Position numbers and translations under genes: made by a program
Part shown: positions 16,735 through 24,036 of the stretch, in pieces
Layout: each line of letters opens with the position of its first letter
Numbering within the stretch: the first letter of the stretch is position 1
The notes under the pieces: generated by a model
What the model saw: only the letters and a program-made list of their open reading frames with translations
Database searches by the model: none
What the model was told of the DNA's origin: nothing
Assembly (NCBI GenBank): GCA_964440605.1
Contig: CAYTSW010000012.1
Location: forward strand, 1-34,762
Length of the DNA stretch: 34,762 nucleotides
Reading direction: 5' to 3'
Origin: CAYTSW01 sp964440605
GTDB taxonomy: Bacteria; Planctomycetota; Phycisphaerae; Phycisphaerales; UBA1924

Positions 16735-17424
16735 TCAGCCCTGGCAGGCGCCGTTGCAGGTGCCGCAGCAGTCGGCGTCGGCGGTGGTGGATGCGGGCTG
16801 AACCTTGGCGCCGGAGCAGTTGCAGCCGTTGGCGCAGGCGCCCTTGCTCGAAGCGGCGATCACCTGCGTGTCGCCCTTCTCGGAGCCGCAGCAGGAGCCG
16901 CAGTCCGCCTTGGTCGAGGCGGACTGCACGTTGGCCTTGGCGGCGCAGGGCTTGTCGCAGTTGTCCTTGCCGCAGCCGTCGGTGGTGCAGCAGCAGCCGT
17001 TGGGGCAGTCGCTCGCGGCGACGGGCGTCACCTTGGCGGCGGTGCAGTTGCAACCGTTCGCGCAGGCGGCCTTGGTCGAAGCGGCCTGGACGTTGGCCCG
17101 CTCAGCGCAGGGCTTGTCGCACGCCGACTTGTCATCGCACGCCTTGGTGGTGCAGCAGCACCCATTGGGGCATTCGCTCGCGGACGCCGCGATGGGCGTG
17201 GCGCCCGTCGAGCAGTTGCAGACGTTGGCGCAGGTGGACTTGGTCGAAGCGGCGACGGTCTTGGCCTCTTCGCCGCAGCAGCCCGAGCAATCCTTCTGCT
17301 GGGTCGCCGAGGCGGGGGTGACGGCGGCGCCGGACTGGGTGTTGCCGGCGGTGGTGCAGGCGGACATCGCCAGACCCAGGGTGAGGGCGCAGGCGGCGGT
17401 CAGGATGGTCTTGAACATGGACAT
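16735..17424 (-). CDS. Cysteine-rich repeat lipoprotein
   Basis: I recognise no named family. The 229-residue product has a signal peptide with a lipobox-like LAMSAC, so Cys23 may be lipidated. The mature part holds 34 cysteines in 207 residues. It is built from two long repeats of about 55 residues (60-115 and 116-170), each with CANxCNC, then CPNGCCCTT, then CDKPCA, followed by shorter partial copies (CGSCCG, CANGCNC, CCGTCNGAC). The matching DNA repeats are about 165 bp apart. Such density points to metal binding or a disulfide-rich surface protein, but neither is shown. GAGGAG (17434-17439) lies 9 nt before ATG 17424, with a hairpin directly upstream. The opposite-strand open frames are composition shadows. 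Confidence 0.83.
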   Translation of the reverse strand: MSMFKTILTAACALTLGLAMSACTTAGNTQSGAAVTPASATQQKDCSGCCGEEAKTVAASTKSTCANVCNCSTGATPIAASASECPNGCCCTTKACDDKSACDKPCAERANVQAASTKAACANGCNCTAAKVTPVAASDCPNGCCCTTDGCGKDNCDKPCAAKANVQSASTKADCGSCCGSEKGDTQVIAASSKGACANGCNCSGAKVQPASTTADADCCGTCNGACQG

Positions 17425-17439
17425 GATTGATATCTCCTC

Positions 17440-17459
17440 GCACGGCTCGTTGGCCGTGC
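17440..17459 (-). promoter_or_regulatory. 5' leader hairpin abutting the Shine-Dalgarno site
   Basis: GCACGGC and GCCGTGC form a perfect 7-bp stem with a 6-nt loop. On the minus strand the stem ends exactly where GAGGAG (17439-17434) begins. A -10-like TACAAC lies just upstream (17479-17474), so the hairpin would sit near the 5' end of the mRNA. It could stabilise the transcript or control access to the ribosome site. Confidence 0.5.
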
Positions 17460-17574
17460 CTCCACAGGTGATGGTTGTATGGCGTGTTCCGCGGTCACGA
17501 CGCGCGCCGCGGGTACTTGCGAGAAGCGCCGGCTGCCGACAATGGCGCAGGCGCACGACGGCGAGCGCCGCTCG

Positions 17575-18003
17575 CTACAACAACCACCGCCCCGTGACGG
17601 CCGCGTTGGCTACCGAGAGCCTGGGCGGCGGGAGATCGGTGAACCATGCCGCCCGGAACGCTTCACGCTCCGGTATGCACGCGGGGTTTGTCCAGAACGT
17701 CGACCGCGACGTGTCGTCCGGGTCGACTTCGAGCCGCTCCGACCGATCGCGGCGGACATCCAGCGGATCCTTCACGTGCAGGAAGCACGTGGGGCAGACC
17801 GAACAAGGGCAGTCTTCCTGCTCGCCCTCGCTCGGCTCCGGATCGGGGGCGGGATCCTGACAGCAGGACACCGGCTGCTCGATGGTGCACTCGGGGCCGG
17901 CGTCATCAGCGCAGCCGAAGGCCACTCGCGGGGCGACCGCGAAGAGCTGGATGATCAGCCCGTAGATGACCAGCAGGCGTACCGGCACGCGATCAATGTA
18001 CAT
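17575..18003 (-). CDS. Small secreted protein with CxCxxCxxC motif
   Basis: No family is recognised. The 142-residue product starts with a clear signal peptide (VPVRLLVIYGLIIQLFAVAP) ending near AFG-C. An acidic, proline-rich segment follows with Cys-Cys (47-48) and then CPCSVCPTC at 65-73, with a histidine three residues later. The rest is charged and ends in hydrophobic WLL. The cluster of four cysteines plus the His suggests metal or Fe-S-type binding outside the cytoplasm, by motif shape only. It lies 150 bp upstream of the Cys-rich lipoprotein gene in the same direction. A shared role is possible. No Shine-Dalgarno sequence is visible. Confidence 0.65.
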   Translation of the reverse strand: MYIDRVPVRLLVIYGLIIQLFAVAPRVAFGCADDAGPECTIEQPVSCCQDPAPDPEPSEGEQEDCPCSVCPTCFLHVKDPLDVRRDRSERLEVDPDDTSRSTFWTNPACIPEREAFRAAWFTDLPPPRLSVANAAVTGRWLL

Positions 18004-18071
18004 CGTCTGAGACGCGACGCCACCCCAACCCACACCAATCGGGGGCTTCCCGGACCTCGTGCGCACGCAGG

Positions 18072-19664
18072 TCAACTGGTCAGCCAGTCGTCCTCGAAAC
18101 GCATGCCCGGGAGCACCGTCGCGGCATCGCCCGACTCGTGGAGGGTAGCCACCGGGTAGGCGGTGTAGTCGAGGCTGAAGGCACCGGCTGGGCGGTGGTT
18201 GCCCGAGTGCCCCAGGCCGCCGAAGGGAAGCTTGCTGGAGGCGCCCGCGGTGCCTGTGTTGACGTTGATGCACCCGGCGCGGGCGCGGGTGAGGAAGGAC
18301 TCGATCGTCTGATTATCGGTCGAGAACATGGCCGATGCGAGCCCGAAGCGGGTCGCGTTGGCCTGCTCGACGGCTTCGTCGAACGAGCCGACGGTGGAGA
18401 TGCGCAGCAGCGGGCCGAAGAACTCGACGTCGCAGCCGGGCTGGGAGGCGGGGTCGGTCCCCGTCGTGAACGACGCGACGCGCAGGATGCCGGGCGTGAT
18501 GTAGTGCCCGCCCGATGGGTGTTCCATGGCGGTGGCTTCCATGAGCGGCTCGGCGCCGGCGTCGATGAGCCGCCGCTGATCGCGCAGGAGCGCATCGCGG
18601 ACCTCGGCGCGGATCATCGGCCCCATGAAGACCGCCTGGTTGCGCGAGCCGCCGCCGATGCCCTTGGGGTCGCCGATGATCAGGTTGCTCGTGGTCTTCT
18701 GAATGAGCGGAATGAGCGTCTCGGCGACGTCCTCGTGGATGATCAGGCGGCGTGTGCAGGTGCAGCGCTGGCCTGTGGTGACGAAGGCGGCGCGAACGCA
18801 CTCGATCGCCGTTTGGCGCACGTCCGCGTCGGGCATGACGATCGCCGGGTTGTTGCCGCCCATCTCGAGCGCGACGATGCGGCCCGGGTGGTCGAGGTTC
18901 GCTTCGAGGATCGCGCGGCCGACGGGCCAGGAACCGGTGAAGAGGATGCCGTCGACGCCGTCGTGCGTGGTCAGCCGCTGAGCGACATCCGCGCCGCCCT
19001 GGACGAGGTTGACGACGCCGGCCGGCGCGCCGGCGCGGACGAGGCCTTCGCGCAGCAGTTCGGCGAGCAGTTGGCCGACAGCGGGGGTCTTATCGGAGGG
19101 CTTGAAGACGATGGTGTTGCCGGTGAGCAGGGCGGGGATGATGTGCCCGTTGGGCAGATGGGCGGGGAAGTTGAAGGGCCCGATGACGGCCATCACGCCG
19201 TGGGGGCGGAAGACGCATCGGGCGCGGCGGGACTCGGTGAGTTCCATCTCGAAGCCGGTGACGCGCGAGCGCCCCGAGTGCTCGCTCGAGTCGAGCGTGA
19301 TATCCACCTTGGCGGCCAGCGCCTTGGCCTCGCCCCGGGCGTCCCAGAGGGCCTTGCCCGTTTCGATGGAGATGAGTTCGGTGATCGTGTCCTCGTGCTC
19401 GACGACCAGCGACTGGTACGAGCGCAGCGCGTCGGCGCGCTGCTCGATCGTCGTGCGTGACCACGTGGCCAGCGCCTCGCGCGCCGCGGCGACGGCTTCG
19501 TCGACGTGCTCCACGCGCGGAGCGCCGCGCCAGACGACGCGGTCGGGCTGGGCGGGGCTGCGCGAGGCGAGCGTCTCGCCCGTCAGTTCGTGCGAGGCGT
19601 CGCCCACGAAGTCGCGGCCCTGGATGGTGTCGCCTGCGGTCGCGTCGATGATCGCCTGGTTCAT
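18072..19664 (-). CDS. astD: N-succinylglutamate 5-semialdehyde dehydrogenase
   Basis: AstD oxidises N-succinylglutamate semialdehyde to N-succinylglutamate with NAD, the fourth step of the arginine succinyltransferase pathway. The 530-residue product has the AstD-typical segments FGPFNFP-like VIGPFNFPAHLPNGHI, FTGSWPVGR, the catalytic-base motif EMGGNNPAIV and the nucleophile motif TTGQRCTCTRRL. It ends with the substrate-side KLPFGGLGHSGNHRPAG. It is somewhat longer than the E. coli enzyme (about 490). The ATG overlaps the astA stop by 4 nt (ATGA), so translation is coupled. It is the last gene of the operon. Confidence 0.93.
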   Translation of the reverse strand: MNQAIIDATAGDTIQGRDFVGDASHELTGETLASRSPAQPDRVVWRGAPRVEHVDEAVAAAREALATWSRTTIEQRADALRSYQSLVVEHEDTITELISIETGKALWDARGEAKALAAKVDITLDSSEHSGRSRVTGFEMELTESRRARCVFRPHGVMAVIGPFNFPAHLPNGHIIPALLTGNTIVFKPSDKTPAVGQLLAELLREGLVRAGAPAGVVNLVQGGADVAQRLTTHDGVDGILFTGSWPVGRAILEANLDHPGRIVALEMGGNNPAIVMPDADVRQTAIECVRAAFVTTGQRCTCTRRLIIHEDVAETLIPLIQKTTSNLIIGDPKGIGGGSRNQAVFMGPMIRAEVRDALLRDQRRLIDAGAEPLMEATAMEHPSGGHYITPGILRVASFTTGTDPASQPGCDVEFFGPLLRISTVGSFDEAVEQANATRFGLASAMFSTDNQTIESFLTRARAGCINVNTGTAGASSKLPFGGLGHSGNHRPAGAFSLDYTAYPVATLHESGDAATVLPGMRFEDDWLTS

Positions 19665-20983
19665 GCGGGGGTCTCCTCGGGGGGCGGGGTGGGGCCCGGC
19701 GGGCGGCCGGGCGAGCCCACGGCGTGGCGACGGTACGCGGCGCTGAGCAGCGCGTCGTAGTCGGGGTTGTCGAGCGCGGGCAGGTCGATCATCGGGAGCG
19801 CGAAGTCCTCGTGCTCCTCGGGCGTGGGGTTCAGGGGCGTGCACCAGACCTCATCGCCTGCGCCGATCGCCAGGGCGGCGGCAGCGTGCTCGTCGATGGC
19901 GATGCCGCCCTCTTCGTCGCGCACGGCGGCGGCGGCGGCGAGGAACGCGTCGCGCGAGGCGTCGGCGCTGAGCACGCGCGAGTCGGTCGGGCGCAGTTCG
20001 GCAAGCGGGTGCACGCTCGTTACGCGCATCTTGCGCGTGTCGCGCACGAGCGTGACCTCGTCGGTCGAGGCCTCGAGGTGCGGGCCGGCGTCGAAGGGGT
20101 CGATGCGGTGGACGTAGCGAAAACCGACCTCTTCGAGCAGACGCCGCGCACGCTCCGTCTCGGCGCTGATCGCCCCGAAGTTGTCGATGACGTCATCGGG
20201 CAGGAGCGAGGCGTACACGCGGTCGGGCAGGAGGCGGTACATGAACTCGCGTCGGCGGGTGCTCAGGCGGTCGGCCTTCTCGTAGGGCAGGTTGATGAAC
20301 TTGCGCATGAAGTGACGCCAGAAGGGATTGCCGTCGTTATATCGCTCGAGGCGGGCGAGCATCTCGGCGAGCATGACGTCGCTGAACCAGGGGCGGAAGC
20401 GTGCGATGAAGTGGAAGCGGACGAAGGAAAGCACGCGTCCGGGCGTCGGGTTGCCGGGCAGTTCGCGCGCGCCATGGCGTCGGCCCCGGTTCTCCTTGCG
20501 GACGATCAGGCCGCCGAGCTCGGTGGGCGAGGCCTTGTCGCGGAAGAGCTGAGCGACGATGTGCTCGACTTCGCCTGTGACGTAGTCGAGCCCGGTGTGC
20601 GCGAGGTCCGGGTCCTGCTTCGCGAGGTCCTCGGAGCGCCGGCGCACGCGCACGAGCTGGTACGAAAGGTTGGGGTTCTTCTCGTCGCCCATGCCGGCGG
20701 TGATGCCGCTGGTGCCGATGACGCGCCTGGACTTGGCGCGCGGGTCGTGCGCCTCGTCGCCCGCGACGCCCTCGAGCACGAACATGTACCGCCGCTCGGA
20801 GCGGATATCGTCGACCGACGGCTGCGGGGACGCGAGCGTGCGCTTCGTCGAGTCGAGCGACTGTGCGATCAGGCTGTCGATGGTGTCGGCGAAGGGCGGG
20901 AGGTTGATGAAGTGCACCGTGCGCGCGGCCTCGAGCAGCTCGGGCTGGTGGTGCAACTGGGCCTGTCGAACAACAAGGGTCAT
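19661..20983 (-). CDS. astA: Arginine/ornithine N-succinyltransferase
   Basis: AstA transfers succinyl from succinyl-CoA to the alpha-amino group of arginine; some homologues also accept ornithine. The strongest family match is in the centre: NPFWRHFMRKFINLPYEKAD, RLLPDRVYASLLP and RIDPFDAGPHLEA, which align with the AstA core. The 440-residue length is about 100 more than E. coli AstA. The extra length lies in insertions in the N-terminal half (around LGGLIVRKENRGRRHGARE) and in a proline-rich C-terminal tail. It is preceded 32 nt upstream by the aminotransferase gene and coupled to astD. Whether it prefers arginine or ornithine cannot be read from sequence. Confidence 0.9.
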   Translation of the reverse strand: MTLVVRQAQLHHQPELLEAARTVHFINLPPFADTIDSLIAQSLDSTKRTLASPQPSVDDIRSERRYMFVLEGVAGDEAHDPRAKSRRVIGTSGITAGMGDEKNPNLSYQLVRVRRRSEDLAKQDPDLAHTGLDYVTGEVEHIVAQLFRDKASPTELGGLIVRKENRGRRHGARELPGNPTPGRVLSFVRFHFIARFRPWFSDVMLAEMLARLERYNDGNPFWRHFMRKFINLPYEKADRLSTRRREFMYRLLPDRVYASLLPDDVIDNFGAISAETERARRLLEEVGFRYVHRIDPFDAGPHLEASTDEVTLVRDTRKMRVTSVHPLAELRPTDSRVLSADASRDAFLAAAAAVRDEEGGIAIDEHAAAALAIGAGDEVWCTPLNPTPEEHEDFALPMIDLPALDNPDYDALLSAAYRRHAVGSPGRPPGPTPPPEETPA

Positions 20984-21015
20984 CGCCTGCTCCCGGTCAC
21001 CGCATGCCGCGGTCC

Positions 21016-22581
21016 TCAGCCCTCGTCGTGGGCGCTGACGGCATTATCGCGATGCATCGGTCGCGGCTCGCGCGGCTCGTGACGCGGGAGCGTCGGGAAC
21101 ACCTCGGCCATCGACTTCTCCACGATCTCGAAAATCTCGCCCCAGGCGCTCTCCTCCAGCACGCCCAGCGGCGGGAGGAACCGCACGTGATACGGCCCGT
21201 GCCCGCAGAAGAAGGCGATCACGCCGTCGGCGAACATCTGCTTGCAGAGCTTGAGCAGGGCGTCCTTGTCGCCGGCGAAGGGCGTGAAGCGCATCATCGC
21301 GCCGTGCCCGCCCGCGACATCGGGGACGACGTGGTTCTTGGGGAACCACTCGGGGTGCCTCTCGGCCAGAGCCTTGACGTGTTCGCGGAAGAGCTTGTGA
21401 TGCCGGGCGATGCGCCCGTCGTCGCCGTAGTGGTCCCCGTCGCGCAGGCGCTCGAGGATCCGGCACCCGACGCTGAGCCCGGCGCTGGAGCCGAGGAAGG
21501 TCCCCGAGAGCAGGCCGGGCTTGGGGTTGTACTCGTTGGTGTAGAGGGCGGCGCAGACCTGGCTCATCTTGCCGACGCAGGCGACGTCGACATATTCGCC
21601 CAGGCCCATGTCGTCGAACATGAACATCTTGTGCCCGCGCCCGAAGGTCTGCACCTCGTCGGACCAGACGGCGATGTTGTTCGCCTTGCAGATGAGCATG
21701 AGCTCTCGGAAGAACTCGGGCGGCGCGGGGTTGAACCCGCCCTCGCCCTGCACGAGCTCGAAGACGAAGCACGCGTGCTGGTTCGGGTAGCGTGCGATGT
21801 ACTGCTCGAGGTGCCAGCAGGCCATGTCGATGTAGCGCGTCATGCCCGAGACCTCGCCCGCGCCCATGCGCCGCGCGGCGATCGTGTCGTAAAAGGGCAT
21901 GTAATCGACCTGCGCGTTGAGCGGCAGGCCGACACGCCCCGCGGCGTTGTCGCCGAGCTGGGCCATCGTCGTCGAGCGCCCCATGAAGCAGTCCTGGAAG
22001 GCGATGACGCGGCCCGCCGGGCTGTGCTTCTGGAAACAGACCTTCAGCGCGTTCTCGTTGGCCATCGCCCCCGAGCCGCAGAGGAAGGCGTGCGACAGGT
22101 CGGACGTCCGCCGCGCCTCCTCGACGAGCAGCGACGCGAAACGGATCGCGTCTTCGTTCATCATCAGGTGACCCTGCATGGCGATGTCGTTGGTCGCGCC
22201 GACCAGCGCGGCTTCGACGAGCTCGGGGTCCGAGTGACCGAAGAAGTGCACGCCGATGCCCGTGATCATGTCGATCTTCACCGACCCGTCGAGCAACTCA
22301 ACGTAGTGCTTGTTGCCCACGCCCGAGCCGATGTAGGGATACAGCAGCGGTCGGCCGCGCACGGCCGAGGCGCGGTTCATGAAGGTCTCGAAGTCCTCCG
22401 TGGCTTCGCGGCTGACGGGGCCGCGCACGCCGGTGATCTTGGCCGAAGCGGCGCGCACCTCGTCGACGATGGCGCCAATCGAACTGCGCACCGTGTCGCT
22501 CGTACGAAACGCGTGGCCAAGGGCGTGCCCGTTGGTGGCGGTCTGGCCGTTGACGGCGGCGGGGTTGGCGGAGTCGTTCAT
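21016..22581 (-). CDS. Class III aminotransferase in the AST-type operon
   Basis: This is a PLP enzyme that, by context, should remove the omega-amino group of N-succinylornithine (the AstC role). The 521-residue product shows CGSGAMANENALK near the phosphate-binding region, ELVQGEGG, SDEVQTFGRG and the PLP lysine in CVGKMSQVCA. That last motif, and the following SGTFLGSSAGL, resemble L-lysine 6-aminotransferases (GKKTQVCG) more than classical AstC (about 400 residues). So it is either a divergent AstC substitute or a lysine/ornithine omega-aminotransferase. GGAGG lies 7 nt before ATG 22581. The first 60 residues form an extra, low-complexity N-terminus. Confidence 0.88.
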   Translation of the reverse strand: MNDSANPAAVNGQTATNGHALGHAFRTSDTVRSSIGAIVDEVRAASAKITGVRGPVSREATEDFETFMNRASAVRGRPLLYPYIGSGVGNKHYVELLDGSVKIDMITGIGVHFFGHSDPELVEAALVGATNDIAMQGHLMMNEDAIRFASLLVEEARRTSDLSHAFLCGSGAMANENALKVCFQKHSPAGRVIAFQDCFMGRSTTMAQLGDNAAGRVGLPLNAQVDYMPFYDTIAARRMGAGEVSGMTRYIDMACWHLEQYIARYPNQHACFVFELVQGEGGFNPAPPEFFRELMLICKANNIAVWSDEVQTFGRGHKMFMFDDMGLGEYVDVACVGKMSQVCAALYTNEYNPKPGLLSGTFLGSSAGLSVGCRILERLRDGDHYGDDGRIARHHKLFREHVKALAERHPEWFPKNHVVPDVAGGHGAMMRFTPFAGDKDALLKLCKQMFADGVIAFFCGHGPYHVRFLPPLGVLEESAWGEIFEIVEKSMAEVFPTLPRHEPREPRPMHRDNAVSAHDEG

Positions 22582-22636
22582 GATGATGCCTCCGATGAAG
22601 GCGTAAGGGCGGGGAGGGGGACTGTCGGAGAGTGAT

Positions 22637-23848
22637 CTACGGGTTCCAGCGTTCGTCGAGCGATGCGAGCAGGCAGGCCAGCAGGGCGGCGCGTTCGTGG
22701 AGGCTGTCGAGCTCGATCCGCTCGTCGTGCGTGTGCAGCCCCCCGCCGCGAACGCCCAGGGTGTCGATCGTGGGCAGGCCGGCGTCCTGCATGACGTTCC
22801 CGTCGCAGACGCCGCCCGTCGAGGCGAACGGCAGCGATTGTCCGAGCGACTCGGCGGCTTCGCGGGCGAGCAACGCGAAGCGCTCGGTCTCGGGGATCAG
22901 CGGCTTGGCGGGGCGGTTGAAAGAGCGCATCACGCGGACGCGTGGCATCGCGTCATCCCCGTCATCGGCCAGCGCGGCGAGCTTGTCCTGCAAGGCGTCG
23001 CCCGATTCGGGATCGGGGAAGCGCGCGTTGCCCCACGCCTGGGCGTGCGGCGGGACGACGTTGGTCGCCGAACCGCCCACCAGCGGGCCCACGTTGACGG
23101 TCACGCCGCGATCGAGGTCCGAGAACGTCTCGACCTTCGTCAAGACATGCGCCAGCGCGTAGACGGCGCTGACGCCCTTCTCGAACTCACGCCCCGCGTG
23201 CGCGCAGCGGCCATCGACGGCGATCGAGAACTGCCCCGACCCCTTGCGCTGGATCGCCAGCTCGCCACCCGGCAGGGCCGGCTCGAGGGCGATGCCGACG
23301 TCGTGCCGCGACGACTCGTCGCGCAGGTGCCGCTCGGAGCAGTACGTGCCCGTCTCCTCGTCGCTGTTCATGAGGAACGACCAGCGGACCGGGATGCCCG
23401 CCTCGGCGAGCGCCTCGAGCGCGACGCAGGCGACGAGCAGGCCGCCCTTCATGTCCACCACGCCCGGGCCGATCGCGGTGCGCCCGTCGGTGGAGACCGT
23501 CATCTCGTTGAACGAGCTCCCGGGCGGGAAGACGGTGTCGAGGTGCCCGGCGATGAGCACGCGAGGGCCCGTCATCTCGTCGAAACCGGCGCAGCGATGC
23601 ACGATCGTCGGCAGCGGCTCGCCCGCTCCCGCATTGAGCAACCAGTCGGGCCGCTCATCCCCGGCGCGCAAGTCGGAGGTCACGCCGAGCGCGGCCAGGC
23701 GATCCCCGAGGAGTCCGCGGAACTCATCGAGCCCGGCGCGGTGGTCGCCGCCCGTGGGGATAGCGACATAGCGGGCCAGGTCGGCACGCATCTCGTCTTG
23801 GCGCGCAGCGATCCGCGCCTGCAGGCTGTCACGTTCGGTCGTGGTCAT
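22637..23848 (-). CDS. M20 family peptidase, carboxypeptidase G2-like
   Basis: The 403-residue product is a di-zinc amidohydrolase. Metal-site motifs in order are AGHLDTVF, GPGVVDMKGG, NSDEETGT (catalytic Glu and metal Glu), ALEPAL and the C-terminal GGGLHTHDER. The dimerisation-lid part includes RCAHAGREFEKGVSAV. This layout matches glutamate carboxypeptidases such as CPG2, which cleave N-acyl-glutamate amides. In this operon it could hydrolyse N-succinylglutamate to succinate and glutamate, the step done by the unrelated AstE elsewhere. That assignment is inference. The start at 23848 is chosen because the upstream in-frame extension runs antisense-like through the palindrome at 23953 and the phnW end. 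No Shine-Dalgarno sequence is clear. Confidence 0.88.
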   Translation of the reverse strand: MTTTERDSLQARIAARQDEMRADLARYVAIPTGGDHRAGLDEFRGLLGDRLAALGVTSDLRAGDERPDWLLNAGAGEPLPTIVHRCAGFDEMTGPRVLIAGHLDTVFPPGSSFNEMTVSTDGRTAIGPGVVDMKGGLLVACVALEALAEAGIPVRWSFLMNSDEETGTYCSERHLRDESSRHDVGIALEPALPGGELAIQRKGSGQFSIAVDGRCAHAGREFEKGVSAVYALAHVLTKVETFSDLDRGVTVNVGPLVGGSATNVVPPHAQAWGNARFPDPESGDALQDKLAALADDGDDAMPRVRVMRSFNRPAKPLIPETERFALLAREAAESLGQSLPFASTGGVCDGNVMQDAGLPTIDTLGVRGGGLHTHDERIELDSLHERAALLACLLASLDERWNP

Positions 23849-23952
23849 GAGGGGGGTGTCGCGGGGGCCCAGCAGTCTCGGGGATGGCGGCCAGCCGCTG
23901 CCGGATGGTAGCCGATGGGAGCGCCGGCTGGAAGGGGGCGTACAACGAAGAA

Positions 23953-23971
23953 CACCGGTCGGAGACCGGTG
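23953..23971. repeat. Palindrome, related subfamily (copy F)
   Basis: CACCGGTC-GGA-GACCGGTG is a perfect 8-bp stem with a 3-nt loop, in the 188-bp spacer between the phnW stop (24037) and the M20 start (23848). It shares the CACCGG...CCGGTG arms with the other copies but has a different loop. It may mark an operon boundary. Confidence 0.65.
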
Positions 23972-24036
23972 CCACCAGAGGTAGAAGACGCGCTGGAAGC
24001 CCGCCCCACCAATGAGAAGAGACGCGACCGAGCCGG

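Noticed and set aside
16714..17860. Long open frames on the plus strand opposite the Cys-rich lipoprotein.
   Set aside because: They mirror the repeated codons of the real gene, have low-complexity products and no start signals or domains.
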